Assembly (NCBI RefSeq): GCF_001045435.1
Contig: NZ_LFNG01000002.1
Coordinates: 92,903 to 156,902 of the forward strand
Direction: 5' to 3'
Source of the DNA: Chryseobacterium koreense CCUG 49689
GTDB lineage: Bacteria > Bacteroidota > Bacteroidia > Flavobacteriales > Weeksellaceae
DNA: 64,000 bases
The first letter of the stretch is position 1, and the number at the start of each line of letters is the position of its first letter. Positions 51,601-60,546 of this stretch are shown piece after piece. The translations under genes and the position numbers were made by a program. Under the pieces are notes generated by a model. The model saw nothing but the letters and a program-made list of their open reading frames with translations. It was not told where the DNA came from and ran no database searches.

Positions 51601-52983
51601 ATGTCCGAATTTATTTGGAGCATGTCAATTTCGTTTCAGCTGCTGTTTATCATTGTGAGCGGCGTTCTTTATCTTTTTTTAAGGTATAAAAGCTTCAAAT
51701 TTTATTCTTTTTACAATATTTTTTTGCTGGTGTATGTCTTAACCAGACTTGACGCAAATTATTACGCATTAGAAGATTTTGTGGCCAGTTTTTTGGGCGA
51801 TAAAAATGCCAAGGTTTTTGTGGCGATACTTTGCCTGTATTTCCAAATTGGGTTTTGTAATTTCTACACGATTTTTGCGCTGTATTTTTTGGATTTGCAA
51901 AGGCATACCAAAAAGTTCTTTACCACGGTTGTCAAGATTCTGAAAAGTCTTGCCATAGCCTTCTTTATTTTTGCGGTCGTTTCCTTTTTTATCGGTGATT
52001 ACCCATTTTATCTAAGCCTTTTTACCTTCATCTATATTCCGGTGATGTTGGCTGTTTTCTTGCCTTCAGTTTATCTTGCCATGAAACATTCTGCGGCACA
52101 CAAATATTTTTTCCTCACAGGAGCCAGTATTTTTGTGGTCTTTTCACTAATTGCTTTTGCGGGCAGCCGTATTTCTTCCTTAAACATGGAAAATCCGATT
52201 GTGTATTTCTACATTGGAACTATTCTGGAGACTATTTTTTTCAGTTTGGGACTCGCCTTTAAAGTGAAAGTCTTCAATGAGGAAAGGGATAAAGTCCGCA
52301 CAGAAGTTACCAGACATAAACATCAGCAGCAAATCAGCCGGTTTCAGGGTTTGCTGCAGGGCGAAGAAAGGGAGCGAAAGAGAATGGCCGAAGAACTGCA
52401 CGATGGAATTGCCGGTGATCTTACGGCGATTAAGTTCCAGCTCTCTGTCTTCAATAAAGAGGAAGCTTCCCAAAAGAACAGGGAAGTGATTGACGAGGTG
52501 TCCAAAATCATCGATAATTCTTATGAACAAATCCGGGAAATTTCACACAACCTGTCGCCATCTTCAATTCTCAATTACGGATTGATCGGCACCCTGGAAA
52601 ATTTCTGCCAAAAAATTGAAAAGAATTTTGGAATGAAGTTTACCTTTTCCTGCATTGGTGAAAAACCGGATTTGAGCAAAACGGTTCAGATCCATGTTTA
52701 CCGAATTATACAGGAATTGATGAACAATATGCTGAAACACGCCCATGCAACTGAAGGGAGCTTGGAAATTTATTTTGAGAAGCCAAACATGAGGATTATT
52801 ATGGAGGATAATGGCAAGGGTTTTTCCAGGGACACGATTTCAAAAGGCATTGGCTTAAGCAATATCGATTCCAGGATCAAGTTCCTGAATGCGAAGTTCA
52901 TCAAAGAAAATAGCCAAGGCGGAAGCAAGTTTATCATCGAGATCAATACCGACCAAGTCCCCGATCACGGGAATTTTTTGTAG
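51601..52983 (+). CDS. Membrane sensor histidine kinase (HisKA_3/NarL type)
   Basis: This 460-residue protein has six to seven N-terminal membrane helices (~5-215, resembling the 7TM-DISM sensor type without its extracellular domain). A coiled linker (~220-255) follows, then a HisKA_3 domain with the phosphorylated His in MAEELHDGIAGDLTAIKFQL (~265). The ATPase domain has N box YRIIQELMNNMLKHA and EDNGKGF, GIGLSNIDSRI. The usual partner, a LuxR-type response regulator, is not next to it, so it is an orphan in this window. Signal unknown. Confidence 0.9.
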   Translation: MSEFIWSMSISFQLLFIIVSGVLYLFLRYKSFKFYSFYNIFLLVYVLTRLDANYYALEDFVASFLGDKNAKVFVAILCLYFQIGFCNFYTIFALYFLDLQRHTKKFFTTVVKILKSLAIAFFIFAVVSFFIGDYPFYLSLFTFIYIPVMLAVFLPSVYLAMKHSAAHKYFFLTGASIFVVFSLIAFAGSRISSLNMENPIVYFYIGTILETIFFSLGLAFKVKVFNEERDKVRTEVTRHKHQQQISRFQGLLQGEERERKRMAEELHDGIAGDLTAIKFQLSVFNKEEASQKNREVIDEVSKIIDNSYEQIREISHNLSPSSILNYGLIGTLENFCQKIEKNFGMKFTFSCIGEKPDLSKTVQIHVYRIIQELMNNMLKHAHATEGSLEIYFEKPNMRIIMEDNGKGFSRDTISKGIGLSNIDSRIKFLNAKFIKENSQGGSKFIIEINTDQVPDHGNFL

Positions 52984-53096
52984 GATATTGGCTATCCAAA
53001 AAATCATTCCAATGCTGACGGGGATCTACTCCCCTGATTTTTGTTCCATCCGGTCAAAAAAAATCAAAATTCAAATTCAAAATTTAAAAATTAAAG

Positions 53097-53104
53097 TATA
53101 TTTG
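53097..53104 (+). promoter_or_regulatory. -7 box of the bifunctional nuclease gene
   Basis: TATATTTG is an exact match and ends only five bases before the ATG at 53110, so transcription should begin at or within a base or two of the start codon. Confidence 0.6.
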
Positions 53105-53109
53105 TAGTT

Positions 53110-53706
53110 ATGGATTATAAAAGATTAATCATACGCGGAATTTCCTATAGCCAAACGCAATCCGGTGCATACGCGCTCCTTTTGGAACATGAAGAAACCA
53201 ACGTGAAACTTCCCATAGTAATCGGTAATTTCGAGGCACAATCCATTTCGCTGGGTCTGGAGAAAGACATTCATCCGCCCCGTCCGCTCACTCATGATCT
53301 GTTCAGCAAATTTGTAACTTCTGCAAACTTTGAGCTCACTTCCGTAATCATCTATCAAATCGTGGATGGTGTTTTTTTCTCTAATCTCAATTTTCAGCAT
53401 AAAGAGACCAAAAACGAACTTATTTTGGATGCCAGAACCTCCGATGCGGTAGCAATGGCGGTGCGTTTTGATGCGCCGATCTACACGACCCAGCAAGTTT
53501 TAAGCGAAGCCGGGATTTTGTTGGAGCTTGAAGACGTGTCCAAAGAAGAAGAATCCCCGGAAATAGAAGAAAAAGAAGGCGATCTGTCCACACTTTCTAA
53601 TGCAGAAATCCAAAAACTGCTAGACGATGCTGTCCGTGAGGAAGATTTCGACGCCGCACTTGAGCTCCAGAAGGAAATCAAGAGACGAAATAAAAAAATA
53701 GAATAA
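53110..53706 (+). CDS. Bifunctional nuclease family protein
   Basis: This 198-residue protein has a BFN (DUF151) domain at ~1-130 (ISYSQTQSGAYALLLEHEE, LPIVIGNFEAQSISLGLE, RPLTHDLF, LDARTSDAVAMAVRFDAPIY) and a UVR motif at the C-terminus (LDDAVREEDFDAALELQKEI), with an acidic linker between. Characterised members have RNase/DNase activity; the UVR motif suggests contact with nucleic-acid or protein partners. The promoter lies so close that the mRNA may be leaderless. Confidence 0.92.
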   Translation: MDYKRLIIRGISYSQTQSGAYALLLEHEETNVKLPIVIGNFEAQSISLGLEKDIHPPRPLTHDLFSKFVTSANFELTSVIIYQIVDGVFFSNLNFQHKETKNELILDARTSDAVAMAVRFDAPIYTTQQVLSEAGILLELEDVSKEEESPEIEEKEGDLSTLSNAEIQKLLDDAVREEDFDAALELQKEIKRRNKKIE

Positions 53707-53721
53707 TATTTTAGCAACTAT

Positions 53722-54981
53722 ATGAATTTAAAGTTTAGATTGACAGTACTGTCATTCCTCCAGTTTTTTGTTTGGGGAGCGTGGTTGATCACCATAGGTG
53801 TTTACTGGTTTGGAACCAAACAATGGGGTGGGGAAGAATTTGGGAAAGTTTTCGCTACTTTGGGAATCGCCTCCATCTTTATGCCGGCTTTAACCGGAAT
53901 TATTGCGGATCGGTGGATGAACGCGGAAAGATTATATGGAATTCTGCATATTCTTTATGGGATCACTTTGTTTTTCCTGCCTTCCGTGACCTCTCCTGAA
54001 AACTTTTTTTGGGTAATGCTCATCGCGATGCTGTTTTATATGCCCACGATTTCACTATCGAATTCCATTGCCTATTATGTGCTGAAGAATAATAACTATG
54101 ACGTCGTAAAAGAATTTCCGCCGATCAGAGTCTGGGGAACCATAGGATTTATCGCGGCGATGTGGATCACCAACCTCACCGGAAATAAAGACTCCGGTTT
54201 TCAATTTGATATTGCTGCGGTTTTTGCGATCATTTTGGGAATTTATGCATTTACCTTGCCCAAATGTCCGCCGCAAAACCTGATTCCGAAAGATGCAACT
54301 TTGGCTGAAAAACTAGGATTCAACGCGTTTTCTTTATTTAAAGACTACAAAATGGCGTTATTCTTTTTGTTTTCCATGTTTTTGGGAGCGGCGCTTCAGC
54401 TGACCAATATGTATGGAGATGTTTTCCTTTCAGATTTCGGTAAAATCCCGGAATACGCCGAAAGTTTCATGGTGAAACGCTCCACGATTATCATGTCGAT
54501 TTCCCAGATTTCAGAAACGCTCTTTATCCTTGCGATTCCTTTCTTTTTAAAGAAATATGGAATCAAAAATGTGATGCTGATCTCCATGTTTGCATGGGTT
54601 TTAAGGTTTGGTCTGTTCGCATTCGGAGTTCCGGTAGGATTCGGATTAGGGCTGATTGTTCTTTCCTGCATCGTTTACGGAATGGCTTTTGACTTTTTCA
54701 ATATTTCCGGCTCCCTTTTCGTGGAAACCACTACTGATTACAAAATCCGCTCCTCTGCACAGGGTTTGTTTATGATGATGACCAATGGTTTTGGGGCAGT
54801 GATGGGAAGTTTGGTGAGTGGTTGGTTGATCCAAAAGTATTTCACCCTGCCAAACGGTGACAAAATGTGGCATGAAATCTGGCTGGTTTTTGCGGCGTAC
54901 GCCTTGGTGATTGCGATTCTTTTCGCCATCATGTTCAAACACAAACACAATCCGGAGGAATTGCAAGAAATCAAGCACTAG
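53722..54981 (+). CDS. Nucleoside:H+ symporter-like MFS transporter
   Basis: This 419-residue inner-membrane protein with 12 helices resembles the NupG/XapB family (LSFLQFFVWGAWLITIGVYW start, PALTGIIADRWMNAERLYGI, EFPPIRVWGTIGFIAAMW, and the late SAQGLFMMMTNGFGAVMGS). The family takes up nucleosides with protons. The gene starts 15 bases after the nuclease gene; TATTTTAG at 53707-53714 is one base off a -7 box. Confidence 0.9.
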   Translation: MNLKFRLTVLSFLQFFVWGAWLITIGVYWFGTKQWGGEEFGKVFATLGIASIFMPALTGIIADRWMNAERLYGILHILYGITLFFLPSVTSPENFFWVMLIAMLFYMPTISLSNSIAYYVLKNNNYDVVKEFPPIRVWGTIGFIAAMWITNLTGNKDSGFQFDIAAVFAIILGIYAFTLPKCPPQNLIPKDATLAEKLGFNAFSLFKDYKMALFFLFSMFLGAALQLTNMYGDVFLSDFGKIPEYAESFMVKRSTIIMSISQISETLFILAIPFFLKKYGIKNVMLISMFAWVLRFGLFAFGVPVGFGLGLIVLSCIVYGMAFDFFNISGSLFVETTTDYKIRSSAQGLFMMMTNGFGAVMGSLVSGWLIQKYFTLPNGDKMWHEIWLVFAAYALVIAILFAIMFKHKHNPEELQEIKH

Positions 54982-54997
54982 TTAACTTTTATAAAGC

Positions 54998-55029
54998 AAA
55001 ACACACTTTTTATCAGGTGTGTTTTTTTT
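54998..55029 (+). terminator. Rho-independent terminator
   Basis: A 9-bp stem AAAACACAC/GTGTGTTTT with a 10-base loop and T run. Confidence 0.88.
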
Positions 55030-55069
55030 CGTAATTTGGCTCAACTATTTTTAAACAAAATTTATTAAA

Positions 55070-55306
55070 ATGGACAACGTGATTCAAATAAAAAATAGTT
55101 TGATTGAGCGTATTAAATCTTCAAATAATCTGAAGTTTTTAAACGCCCTTCAGATCCTTTTTGATTCTGCTGAAGAAGAGCTTTTCCAATTAAGTGAAAT
55201 TCAGAAAGAAAACATTGATAAAGGAAGAGCGGATATTGAAAATGGTCGTTTTCAAAGTAATGAGCAAATGTTCAGCGAAATGAAATCATGGCTGAAAAAG
55301 AAATAA
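55070..55306 (+). CDS. Antitoxin of a type II toxin-antitoxin pair
   Basis: This 78-residue protein has a short N-terminal helical part and an acidic-amphipathic C-terminus (QKENIDKGRADIENGRFQSN, MKSWLKKK) that is typical of antitoxins paired with RelE/ParE toxins in Bacteroidota. It overlaps the toxin start at 55288 by 19 bases. The toxin frame is broken, so the antitoxin may now be free of its partner. Confidence 0.8.
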   Translation: MDNVIQIKNSLIERIKSSNNLKFLNALQILFDSAEEELFQLSEIQKENIDKGRADIENGRFQSNEQMFSEMKSWLKKK

Positions 55307-55585
55307 TTTGGTCAACTAGAGCCACAGTCGAACTAAGGGAAAATCTCTCGTTTTATAATGAAAGAAATGGAAGTGTTTTATACAGTGAAAAATTATTGAA
55401 AGAAATAGAAAACCTGATGAAATGCTTTCAAAGAATGAATTAATAGGAAGACTGTGCAGTAATAAAAAACACGAATAATTGTCAAGAAAGTGTATCTGAT
55501 CTTTTATGAAGTTCAATACGATAGAATCGAAATACTATCGTTTTGGAACAATTTACAAGATCCAAAAGAGAGGTTAAATCTGTAA
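55288..55585 (+). pseudogene. RelE/ParE toxin gene broken by frameshifts
   Basis: The first 51 codons from ATG 55288 read as a RelE/ParE toxin start (EIIWSTRATVELRENLSFYNE) and stop at TAA 55441-55443. A shifted frame goes on with ELIGRL about 55427-55470, and a third frame gives IIVKKVYLIFYEVQYDRIEI and LSFWNNLQDPKERLNL, the canonical end of the family, to TAA 55583-55585. At least two small indels are needed to restore one ~98-residue protein. Confidence 0.8.
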
Positions 55586-55629
55586 GAAATTTGAAAATGC
55601 AAATAATTAAATTATAATCTAAAATCAAT

Positions 55630-56808
55630 ATGAAAGAAGTATTCATCGTATCTGCAGTAAGAACACCCATGGGAAGTTTCCTCGGAAGTTTGGCAAGCGT
55701 TCCGGCCACAAAATTAGGTTCCACCGCAATCAAAGGCGCATTAGATAAAATCAACCTCGACCCGAATTTGGTTCAGGAAGTTTTTATGGGAAACGTTCTT
55801 CAGGCAGGAGAAGGACAGGCGCCCGCTCGCCAAGCAGCTTTGGGAGCAGGTTTGCCCAATAAAGTTCCATCAACCACCGTTAATAAAGTTTGTGCTTCGG
55901 GAATGAAGTCCGTGATGTTGGCGGCCAATTCCATTAAAGCCGGAGACCAGGAAATCGTGGTTGCCGGTGGAATGGAAAATATGTCCTCGGTTCCGCACTA
56001 CTATCACGCAAGAAATGCAACAAAATTAGGCGATGTGAAAATGCAGGACGGAATGGTCCTCGACGGTTTGACCGATGTTTACAATAAAGTCCACATGGGA
56101 GTTTGCGCTGAAAAATGCGCCGCGGAATATGGACTCACCAGAGAAGACCAAGATAATTTCGCGATAGCATCTTACCAACGTTCCGCAAAAGCCTGGAGCG
56201 AAGGAAAATTCAAAGAAGAGGTTGTTCCCGTAGAAATTCCCCAAAGAAAAGGAGAACCCATCATTTTCGGTGAAGATGAAGAATATAAATCAGTCAACTT
56301 CGAGCGCATCGGAACTTTGCCTACCGTTTTCCAAAAAGACAACGGAACCGTAACAGCAGCAAATGCGTCAACACTAAACGACGGTGCTTCAGCATTAGTA
56401 TTGATGTCCAGAGAAAAAATGGAGGAACTTGGTTTGAAACCTTTGGCAAGAATCGTTTCCTACGCAGACGCTGCACAGGAACCGGAATGGTTTACCACCG
56501 CACCTTCAAAAGCACTGCCAATCGCTTTGGAAAAAGCAAACCTAAAACTTTCAGACATTGATTTCTTTGAATTCAACGAAGCGTTTGCAGTGGTAGGTTT
56601 GGCGAACAACAAAATCCTTGGATTGGATGCTTCAAAAGTAAACGTCAATGGTGGTGCGGTTTCCTTGGGACATCCACTCGGAAGTTCAGGATCCAGAATC
56701 ATCGTAACCTTAATCAACGTGCTCAAACAAAACAACGGAAAATACGGTGCAGCCGCCATTTGTAACGGTGGAGGTGGCGCAAGTGCAATTGTCATTGAAA
56801 ATATTTAG
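55630..56808 (+). CDS. Acetyl-CoA C-acetyltransferase
   Basis: This 392-residue thiolase of the biosynthetic acetoacetyl-CoA type has active Cys in NKVCASGMKSVMLAA (~88), the SVPHYY substrate loop, His in NEAFAVVGLA (~350) and the second Cys in AAICNGGGGASAI (~378). The MENMSSVPHYYH region is characteristic of the AtoB/ThlA group. It can start the mevalonate pathway, whose kinase is at 59562, or split acetoacetyl-CoA. None of the MarR palindromes is in front of it. Confidence 0.93.
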   Translation: MKEVFIVSAVRTPMGSFLGSLASVPATKLGSTAIKGALDKINLDPNLVQEVFMGNVLQAGEGQAPARQAALGAGLPNKVPSTTVNKVCASGMKSVMLAANSIKAGDQEIVVAGGMENMSSVPHYYHARNATKLGDVKMQDGMVLDGLTDVYNKVHMGVCAEKCAAEYGLTREDQDNFAIASYQRSAKAWSEGKFKEEVVPVEIPQRKGEPIIFGEDEEYKSVNFERIGTLPTVFQKDNGTVTAANASTLNDGASALVLMSREKMEELGLKPLARIVSYADAAQEPEWFTTAPSKALPIALEKANLKLSDIDFFEFNEAFAVVGLANNKILGLDASKVNVNGGAVSLGHPLGSSGSRIIVTLINVLKQNNGKYGAAAICNGGGGASAIVIENI

Positions 56809-56842
56809 TTTCATGTTTCATGTTTCATGTTTCAAGTTGATG
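56808..56842 (-). repeat. Heptamer array, left of the second four-helix-bundle gene
   Basis: GTTTCAT three times, then GTTTCAA and GTTGATG, in register. It starts two bases before the end of the thiolase gene region. On the minus strand the unit reads ATGAAAC. GTTTCAAGTTGA (56829-56840) is the exact complement of 57260-57271. Confidence 0.92.
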
Positions 56843-56860
56843 TGTTAAAAATTCAAGATT

Positions 56861-57250
56861 ATGGCTACAATTAAAAGGTTTGAGGATTTGGAAATTTGGC
56901 AAACTGCTAGAAAGCTTTGTGTTAATATTTTTAAACATTCCAAAAAGAGCAATTTTAATAATGATTTCAAATTTCGAAATCAAATATTAGCATCTTCAGG
57001 TTCGGTGATGGATAATATTGCGGAAGGCTTCGAAAGAGATGGAAACAGTGAGTTTAAGCAATTTCTTTCCATTGCAAAAGGTTCTTGCGGAGAAACAAGA
57101 TCTCAATTGTATCGTGCTTTTGATTTTGAATATATCCACGAAGAAGATGTAAAGCAGCTCATAGAGGAATATCAGAACCTCAGTGGAAAAATCAAAAACT
57201 TTATTGTTTATTTGCAAAATTCCGAAATTAAAGGAAATAAGTTCAAATAA
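56861..57250 (+). CDS. Four-helix-bundle protein (23S rRNA IVS family), second copy
   Basis: This 129-residue protein is related to the one at 46393 but clearly diverged: [64 protein letters not shown]. It shares the NIAEG motif and spacing of the family. It is bracketed by inverted 7-bp arrays at 56808-56842 and 57261-57313. No rRNA gene or reverse transcriptase of a diversity-generating retroelement lies nearby. Confidence 0.9.
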   Translation: MATIKRFEDLEIWQTARKLCVNIFKHSKKSNFNNDFKFRNQILASSGSVMDNIAEGFERDGNSEFKQFLSIAKGSCGETRSQLYRAFDFEYIHEEDVKQLIEEYQNLSGKIKNFIVYLQNSEIKGNKFK

Positions 57251-57259
57251 GAGCTGGAC

Positions 57260-57313
57260 TCAACTTGAAACTTGAAACCTGAAACTTGAAACCAGAATTA
57301 TGAAACCTGAAAC
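57260..57313 (+). repeat. Heptamer array, right of the second four-helix-bundle gene
   Basis: Seven units of the CTTGAAA/CCTGAAA type: G recurs at 57267, 57274, 57281, 57288, 57295, 57302 and 57309. The array runs through the ATG at 57300 into the first codons (MKPET) of the transporter gene. Confidence 0.95.
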
Positions 57314-58784
57314 AAAAGAGAATTCAATAAAGAACAATCCCAAAATAATGAAAGCGTGGGCGCTTTATGATTGGGCAAATTCCGTTTATTCATTAGTCAT
57401 TACTTCCACGATTTTTCCGATTTATTTCTCCATTCTTACCACGATACGGGAGAAGAGTGAATTCGTGCAGGAAACCGGAAAATGGATCAAAGTTCCGGAA
57501 CGTTACACGATCAATGTTTTCGGTACGGAATACCAACCGGACGCGGTTTATGGCTATTCGCTGACGATCTCGTTTCTGATTGTGGTATTGCTTTCGCCGA
57601 TTTTGTCGTCATTGGCGGATACCATTGGGAATAAAAAGTCTTTTCTGCAGTTTTTCTGTTACCTCGGTGCCACTTCCTGCATGGGATTGGCAATGTTTAC
57701 CGGGATGCAGAACGTTTTTCTGGGATTGCTGTTCAGTATTACGGCGAGTGTCGGATTTTGGGGGAGTTTGGTTTTTTATAACTCATTTTTGCCCGATATC
57801 GCAACTCCGGACAAACAGGATGCGCTTTCTGCGAGAGGTTATGTTTACGGCTAAATCGGTTCGGTGATTTTGGTGATTATCTGTTTGGTGCTGATTCAGG
57901 TTTTGGCTAAAGACGCAGAACAGGCAAAAATTTACACCAGGATTTCCTTCCTTTTGACAGGAGCGTGGTGGTTTGGATTTTCTCAATATACGTTCAAATA
58001 TTTGCCGCAATTTGGTAATGTGAAAGACCAGCTGCCGAAAGATCTGGTCTTGTTGAACTATAAAAACATCTTCAAAAAACATGAAGAACAGGGAGGTTTG
58101 TGGGAAGTCCTGAAAGACAATATCGCTTTCTATATCGATATTACCAGGCAGAGTTTCCGCGAGTTGTTCAAGGTGGGGAACAAGTTGTTCAAGGACAGAA
58201 ACCTGAAATTCTTCCTTTCCGGCTTCTTCTTTTACAGTGTCGGGATGCAGACTATTTTCCTGATGGCGACACTTTTCGGGAAAAGTGAAATCAACATGGC
58301 GCAAGAAAAACTGATTATGACGCTTTTAATAATCCAGATTATTGCAATCGTAGGTGCGCTGATTTTTTCCCGACTTTCCCGAAGAATTGGCAACAAAAAT
58401 GTGATTTCAATTGCGATTATTCTTTGGATTGTGGCCTGTTTGTCGGCTTATTATTTAAAGAAGGAAAACCCGAATGTGGAATACCAATTCTATGGAATTG
58501 CGGGAATCATCGGTTTGGTGATGGGCGGTTTACAGGCGATGTCGCGATCCACTTATTCCAAACTGCTTCCTGAAAACGGAATGGATAACACCACCTATTT
58601 CAGTTTCTATGACGTGCTCGAGAAAATCGCCATTATTTTAGGAACCTTCATTTTCGCCACCATGATCGAGAAATACCACAATATGCGTTACTCGGCATTA
58701 TCGATGTCGCTGTTTTTCTTTGTGGGACTGGTTTTGATTCGGTTTGTTAAGTTGAAAGTGATTCAGGAGAAGGAAGTGAATTAA
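57300..58784 (+). pseudogene. UMF1-family MFS transporter interrupted by one TAA
   Basis: One frame of 495 codons including the final stop is broken by a TAA at 57852-57854. It reads ...SARGYVYG, stop, IGSVILVI..., where relatives have Tyr, so TAC or TAT to TAA is a single-base change. The N-terminal part has WALYDWANSVYSLVI, the UMF1/Atg22-like signature; about five helices precede the stop and seven follow (SRLSRRIGNKN, GLVMGGLQAMSRSTYSKLLPE). The 184-residue truncated protein cannot transport. No in-frame ATG near the break gives a good second start. Confidence 0.85.
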
Positions 58785-58814
58785 ATGGCGTGGAAATGTT
58801 TAAGGTTGATTTTG

Positions 58815-58822
58815 TAGATTTG
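58815..58822 (+). promoter_or_regulatory. -7 box of the second toxin-antitoxin pair
   Basis: TAGATTTG is an exact match, 19 bases before the antitoxin ATG. No clear -33 TTG at normal spacing. Confidence 0.5.
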
Positions 58823-58841
58823 CTTAAGAAACAATCAGATA

Positions 58842-59075
58842 ATGGAAACTTTAATTATTCAATATGACATCTTAATCAAAGAAAAGTTGTTGAAATTGCT
58901 TAGTACATTTTCGGAGAAAGAGCTTGAAATTATTGGAAAAGACGAAAAGTCAACGCAAATTGGAAAAGAACTTCAAGAGGATTATGACTATATAGTTCGG
59001 GAAGATGCCGAGTTTTATAATCACGATGACGCCATAGAACAACTAAAGAAATGGAGGGAAGAATCAAGGAGATAA
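58842..59075 (+). CDS. Antitoxin of a second type II pair
   Basis: This 77-residue acidic helical protein (LLKLLSTFSEKELEIIGKDE, EDAEFYNHDDAIEQLKKW) overlaps the toxin frame by 25 bases. It is not clearly related to the antitoxin at 55070. Overlap, size and partner support the call; the family name is not certain. Confidence 0.8.
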   Translation: METLIIQYDILIKEKLLKLLSTFSEKELEIIGKDEKSTQIGKELQEDYDYIVREDAEFYNHDDAIEQLKKWREESRR

Positions 59076-59347
59076 AATACTCAAAGAGATTCCTTCAGAA
59101 ATTATTCAAGCAAACGAAATTTATTGCGAGAGACAAACCCTACGCTGCAGAAAAATTTGAAATAGAATTACTCCGGGAAACTTTGAAGATTGCTCAAACT
59201 CCCTTCGCCTATAAGAAATCTCCTTTTTTCAATGATGAAAATATTAGAGAAATGATTTTCAAGGGATATCGTGTGGTTTTCAAGATCTTCGAAACGGAGA
59301 TTAAGGTTTTTGGCTTTAACAAATGGGAAGAAACCCTTAAAATGTAA
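59051..59347 (+). CDS. RelE/ParE family toxin
   Basis: This 98-residue protein has the compact RelE/ParE layout: two N-terminal helices (KRFLQKLFKQTKF, AEKFEIELLRETL), then strands IREMIFKGYRVVFKIFE and EIKVFGFNKW. RelE members cut mRNA on the ribosome and ParE members poison gyrase; the sequence does not decide between them. The gene appears intact, in contrast to the broken toxin at 55288. Confidence 0.88.
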   Translation: MEGRIKEIKYSKRFLQKLFKQTKFIARDKPYAAEKFEIELLRETLKIAQTPFAYKKSPFFNDENIREMIFKGYRVVFKIFETEIKVFGFNKWEETLKM

Positions 59348-59499
59348 GAATCAAGGATTTCTCAAGTTGCAGCTCATTTTATCGCAATATCGTTCAGTCG
59401 AGGTCTATCAAAAAAAATAAATTTTTGTCCGATACCTTTTAAAGCGAAGCGTCCTTCATTCCTGGACTAAGCTTCAATTCATTTCAACTATCGCAACCA

Positions 59500-59532
59500 T
59501 TGCACCATGCAACAATTTTTTCCGTATCTTTG
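59500..59532 (+). promoter_or_regulatory. Promoter of the mevalonate kinase gene
   Basis: TTG (59500-59502), a 22-base spacer and TATCTTTG (59525-59532), 29 bases before the ATG. Confidence 0.68.
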
Positions 59533-59561
59533 CCTCATAAAATCAAGCGGTTAATCTTATA

Positions 59562-60488
59562 ATGACCAATCCTTTATTTTACGCTAAAATCCTGCTGTTC
59601 GGCGAATACGGAATCATCGAAGATTCCCAGGGTTTGACTTTGCCCTACAGTTTCTATAAGGGAACACTGAAATTTTCCAATCTGGAGAATGATTTCGAAA
59701 AGAAGTCGAATTCGTCTTTGCAGAAATACGCGGATTATCTCAAAAACCTTCCGGTTTCGGAAAAATTCCAACTTGATATTTCTACATTTCAAAAAGATAT
59801 TGAAAAGGGACTTTTCTTCGATTCCAATATTCCGCAAGGTTACGGAGTGGGAAGTTCCGGCGCATTAGTGGCTGCTATTTTTGAGAAATATTCCGTGAAC
59901 AAACTTCAACCAGAAACGATTTCCAAAGACGAACTGAAGGATCTGAAGAAAGTTTTCGGTGAAATGGAAAGTTTCTTCCATGGTAAAAGTTCGGGGATCG
60001 ACCCGTTGATCTGCTACATGAACCTTCCGATTCTCATTGAAAATAAAGAAAATGTAGATAAAGTTTCCATTCCACAAAGTGCGGAAGGAAAGGGTGCGAT
60101 TTTCTTAATCGATTCCGGAATGACAGGCGAAACAGGACCGATGGTACAGATTTTCTTTGAAAAAATGAAGACCGAAGGTTTCAGAAAAACGCTGAAAGAA
60201 GAGTTCATCCGCTACAACAATGCCTGCATCGACGCATTCCTGAAAAAAGAAATGAATCCGCTGTTCCGAAACCTGAAAAACCTTTCGATTTGGGCATACG
60301 AACATTTTAAACCCATGATTCCGGAAAGCATCAACAATATCTGGAAAAAAGGTCTGGACACGAACGCTTACTACCTTAAACTCTGCGGAAGCGGCGGCGG
60401 CGGTTATATTTTGGGTTTTACCAAGGACTACCAAAAAGCCGAAAAAATGCTGGAGGGTTTCAACAAGGAAGTGATTTACCGATTCTGA
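59562..60488 (+). CDS. Mevalonate kinase (GHMP kinase family)
   Basis: This 308-residue kinase phosphorylates mevalonate on the way to isopentenyl diphosphate. YAKILLFGEYGIIED is the N-terminal motif, IPQGYGVGSSGALVAAIFEKY the GHMP phosphate loop (Gly-Ser-Ser ~105), HGKSSGIDPLICY the third conserved block and LCGSGGGGYILGF the C-terminal one. Flavobacteria use the mevalonate route, and the thiolase at 55630 can feed it. A prenyltransferase gene follows. Confidence 0.88.
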   Translation: MTNPLFYAKILLFGEYGIIEDSQGLTLPYSFYKGTLKFSNLENDFEKKSNSSLQKYADYLKNLPVSEKFQLDISTFQKDIEKGLFFDSNIPQGYGVGSSGALVAAIFEKYSVNKLQPETISKDELKDLKKVFGEMESFFHGKSSGIDPLICYMNLPILIENKENVDKVSIPQSAEGKGAIFLIDSGMTGETGPMVQIFFEKMKTEGFRKTLKEEFIRYNNACIDAFLKKEMNPLFRNLKNLSIWAYEHFKPMIPESINNIWKKGLDTNAYYLKLCGSGGGGYILGFTKDYQKAEKMLEGFNKEVIYRF

Positions 60489-60546
60489 TCATTCCAAAAA
60501 TCGCCAATAGTTTTTCATGGTTTAAAATATTAATTTACTTATTGGC

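Noticed and set aside
46393..57250. Diversity-generating retroelement accessory genes
   Set aside because: The four-helix-bundle proteins resemble the accessory protein in fold, but no reverse transcriptase or template/variable repeats were found.
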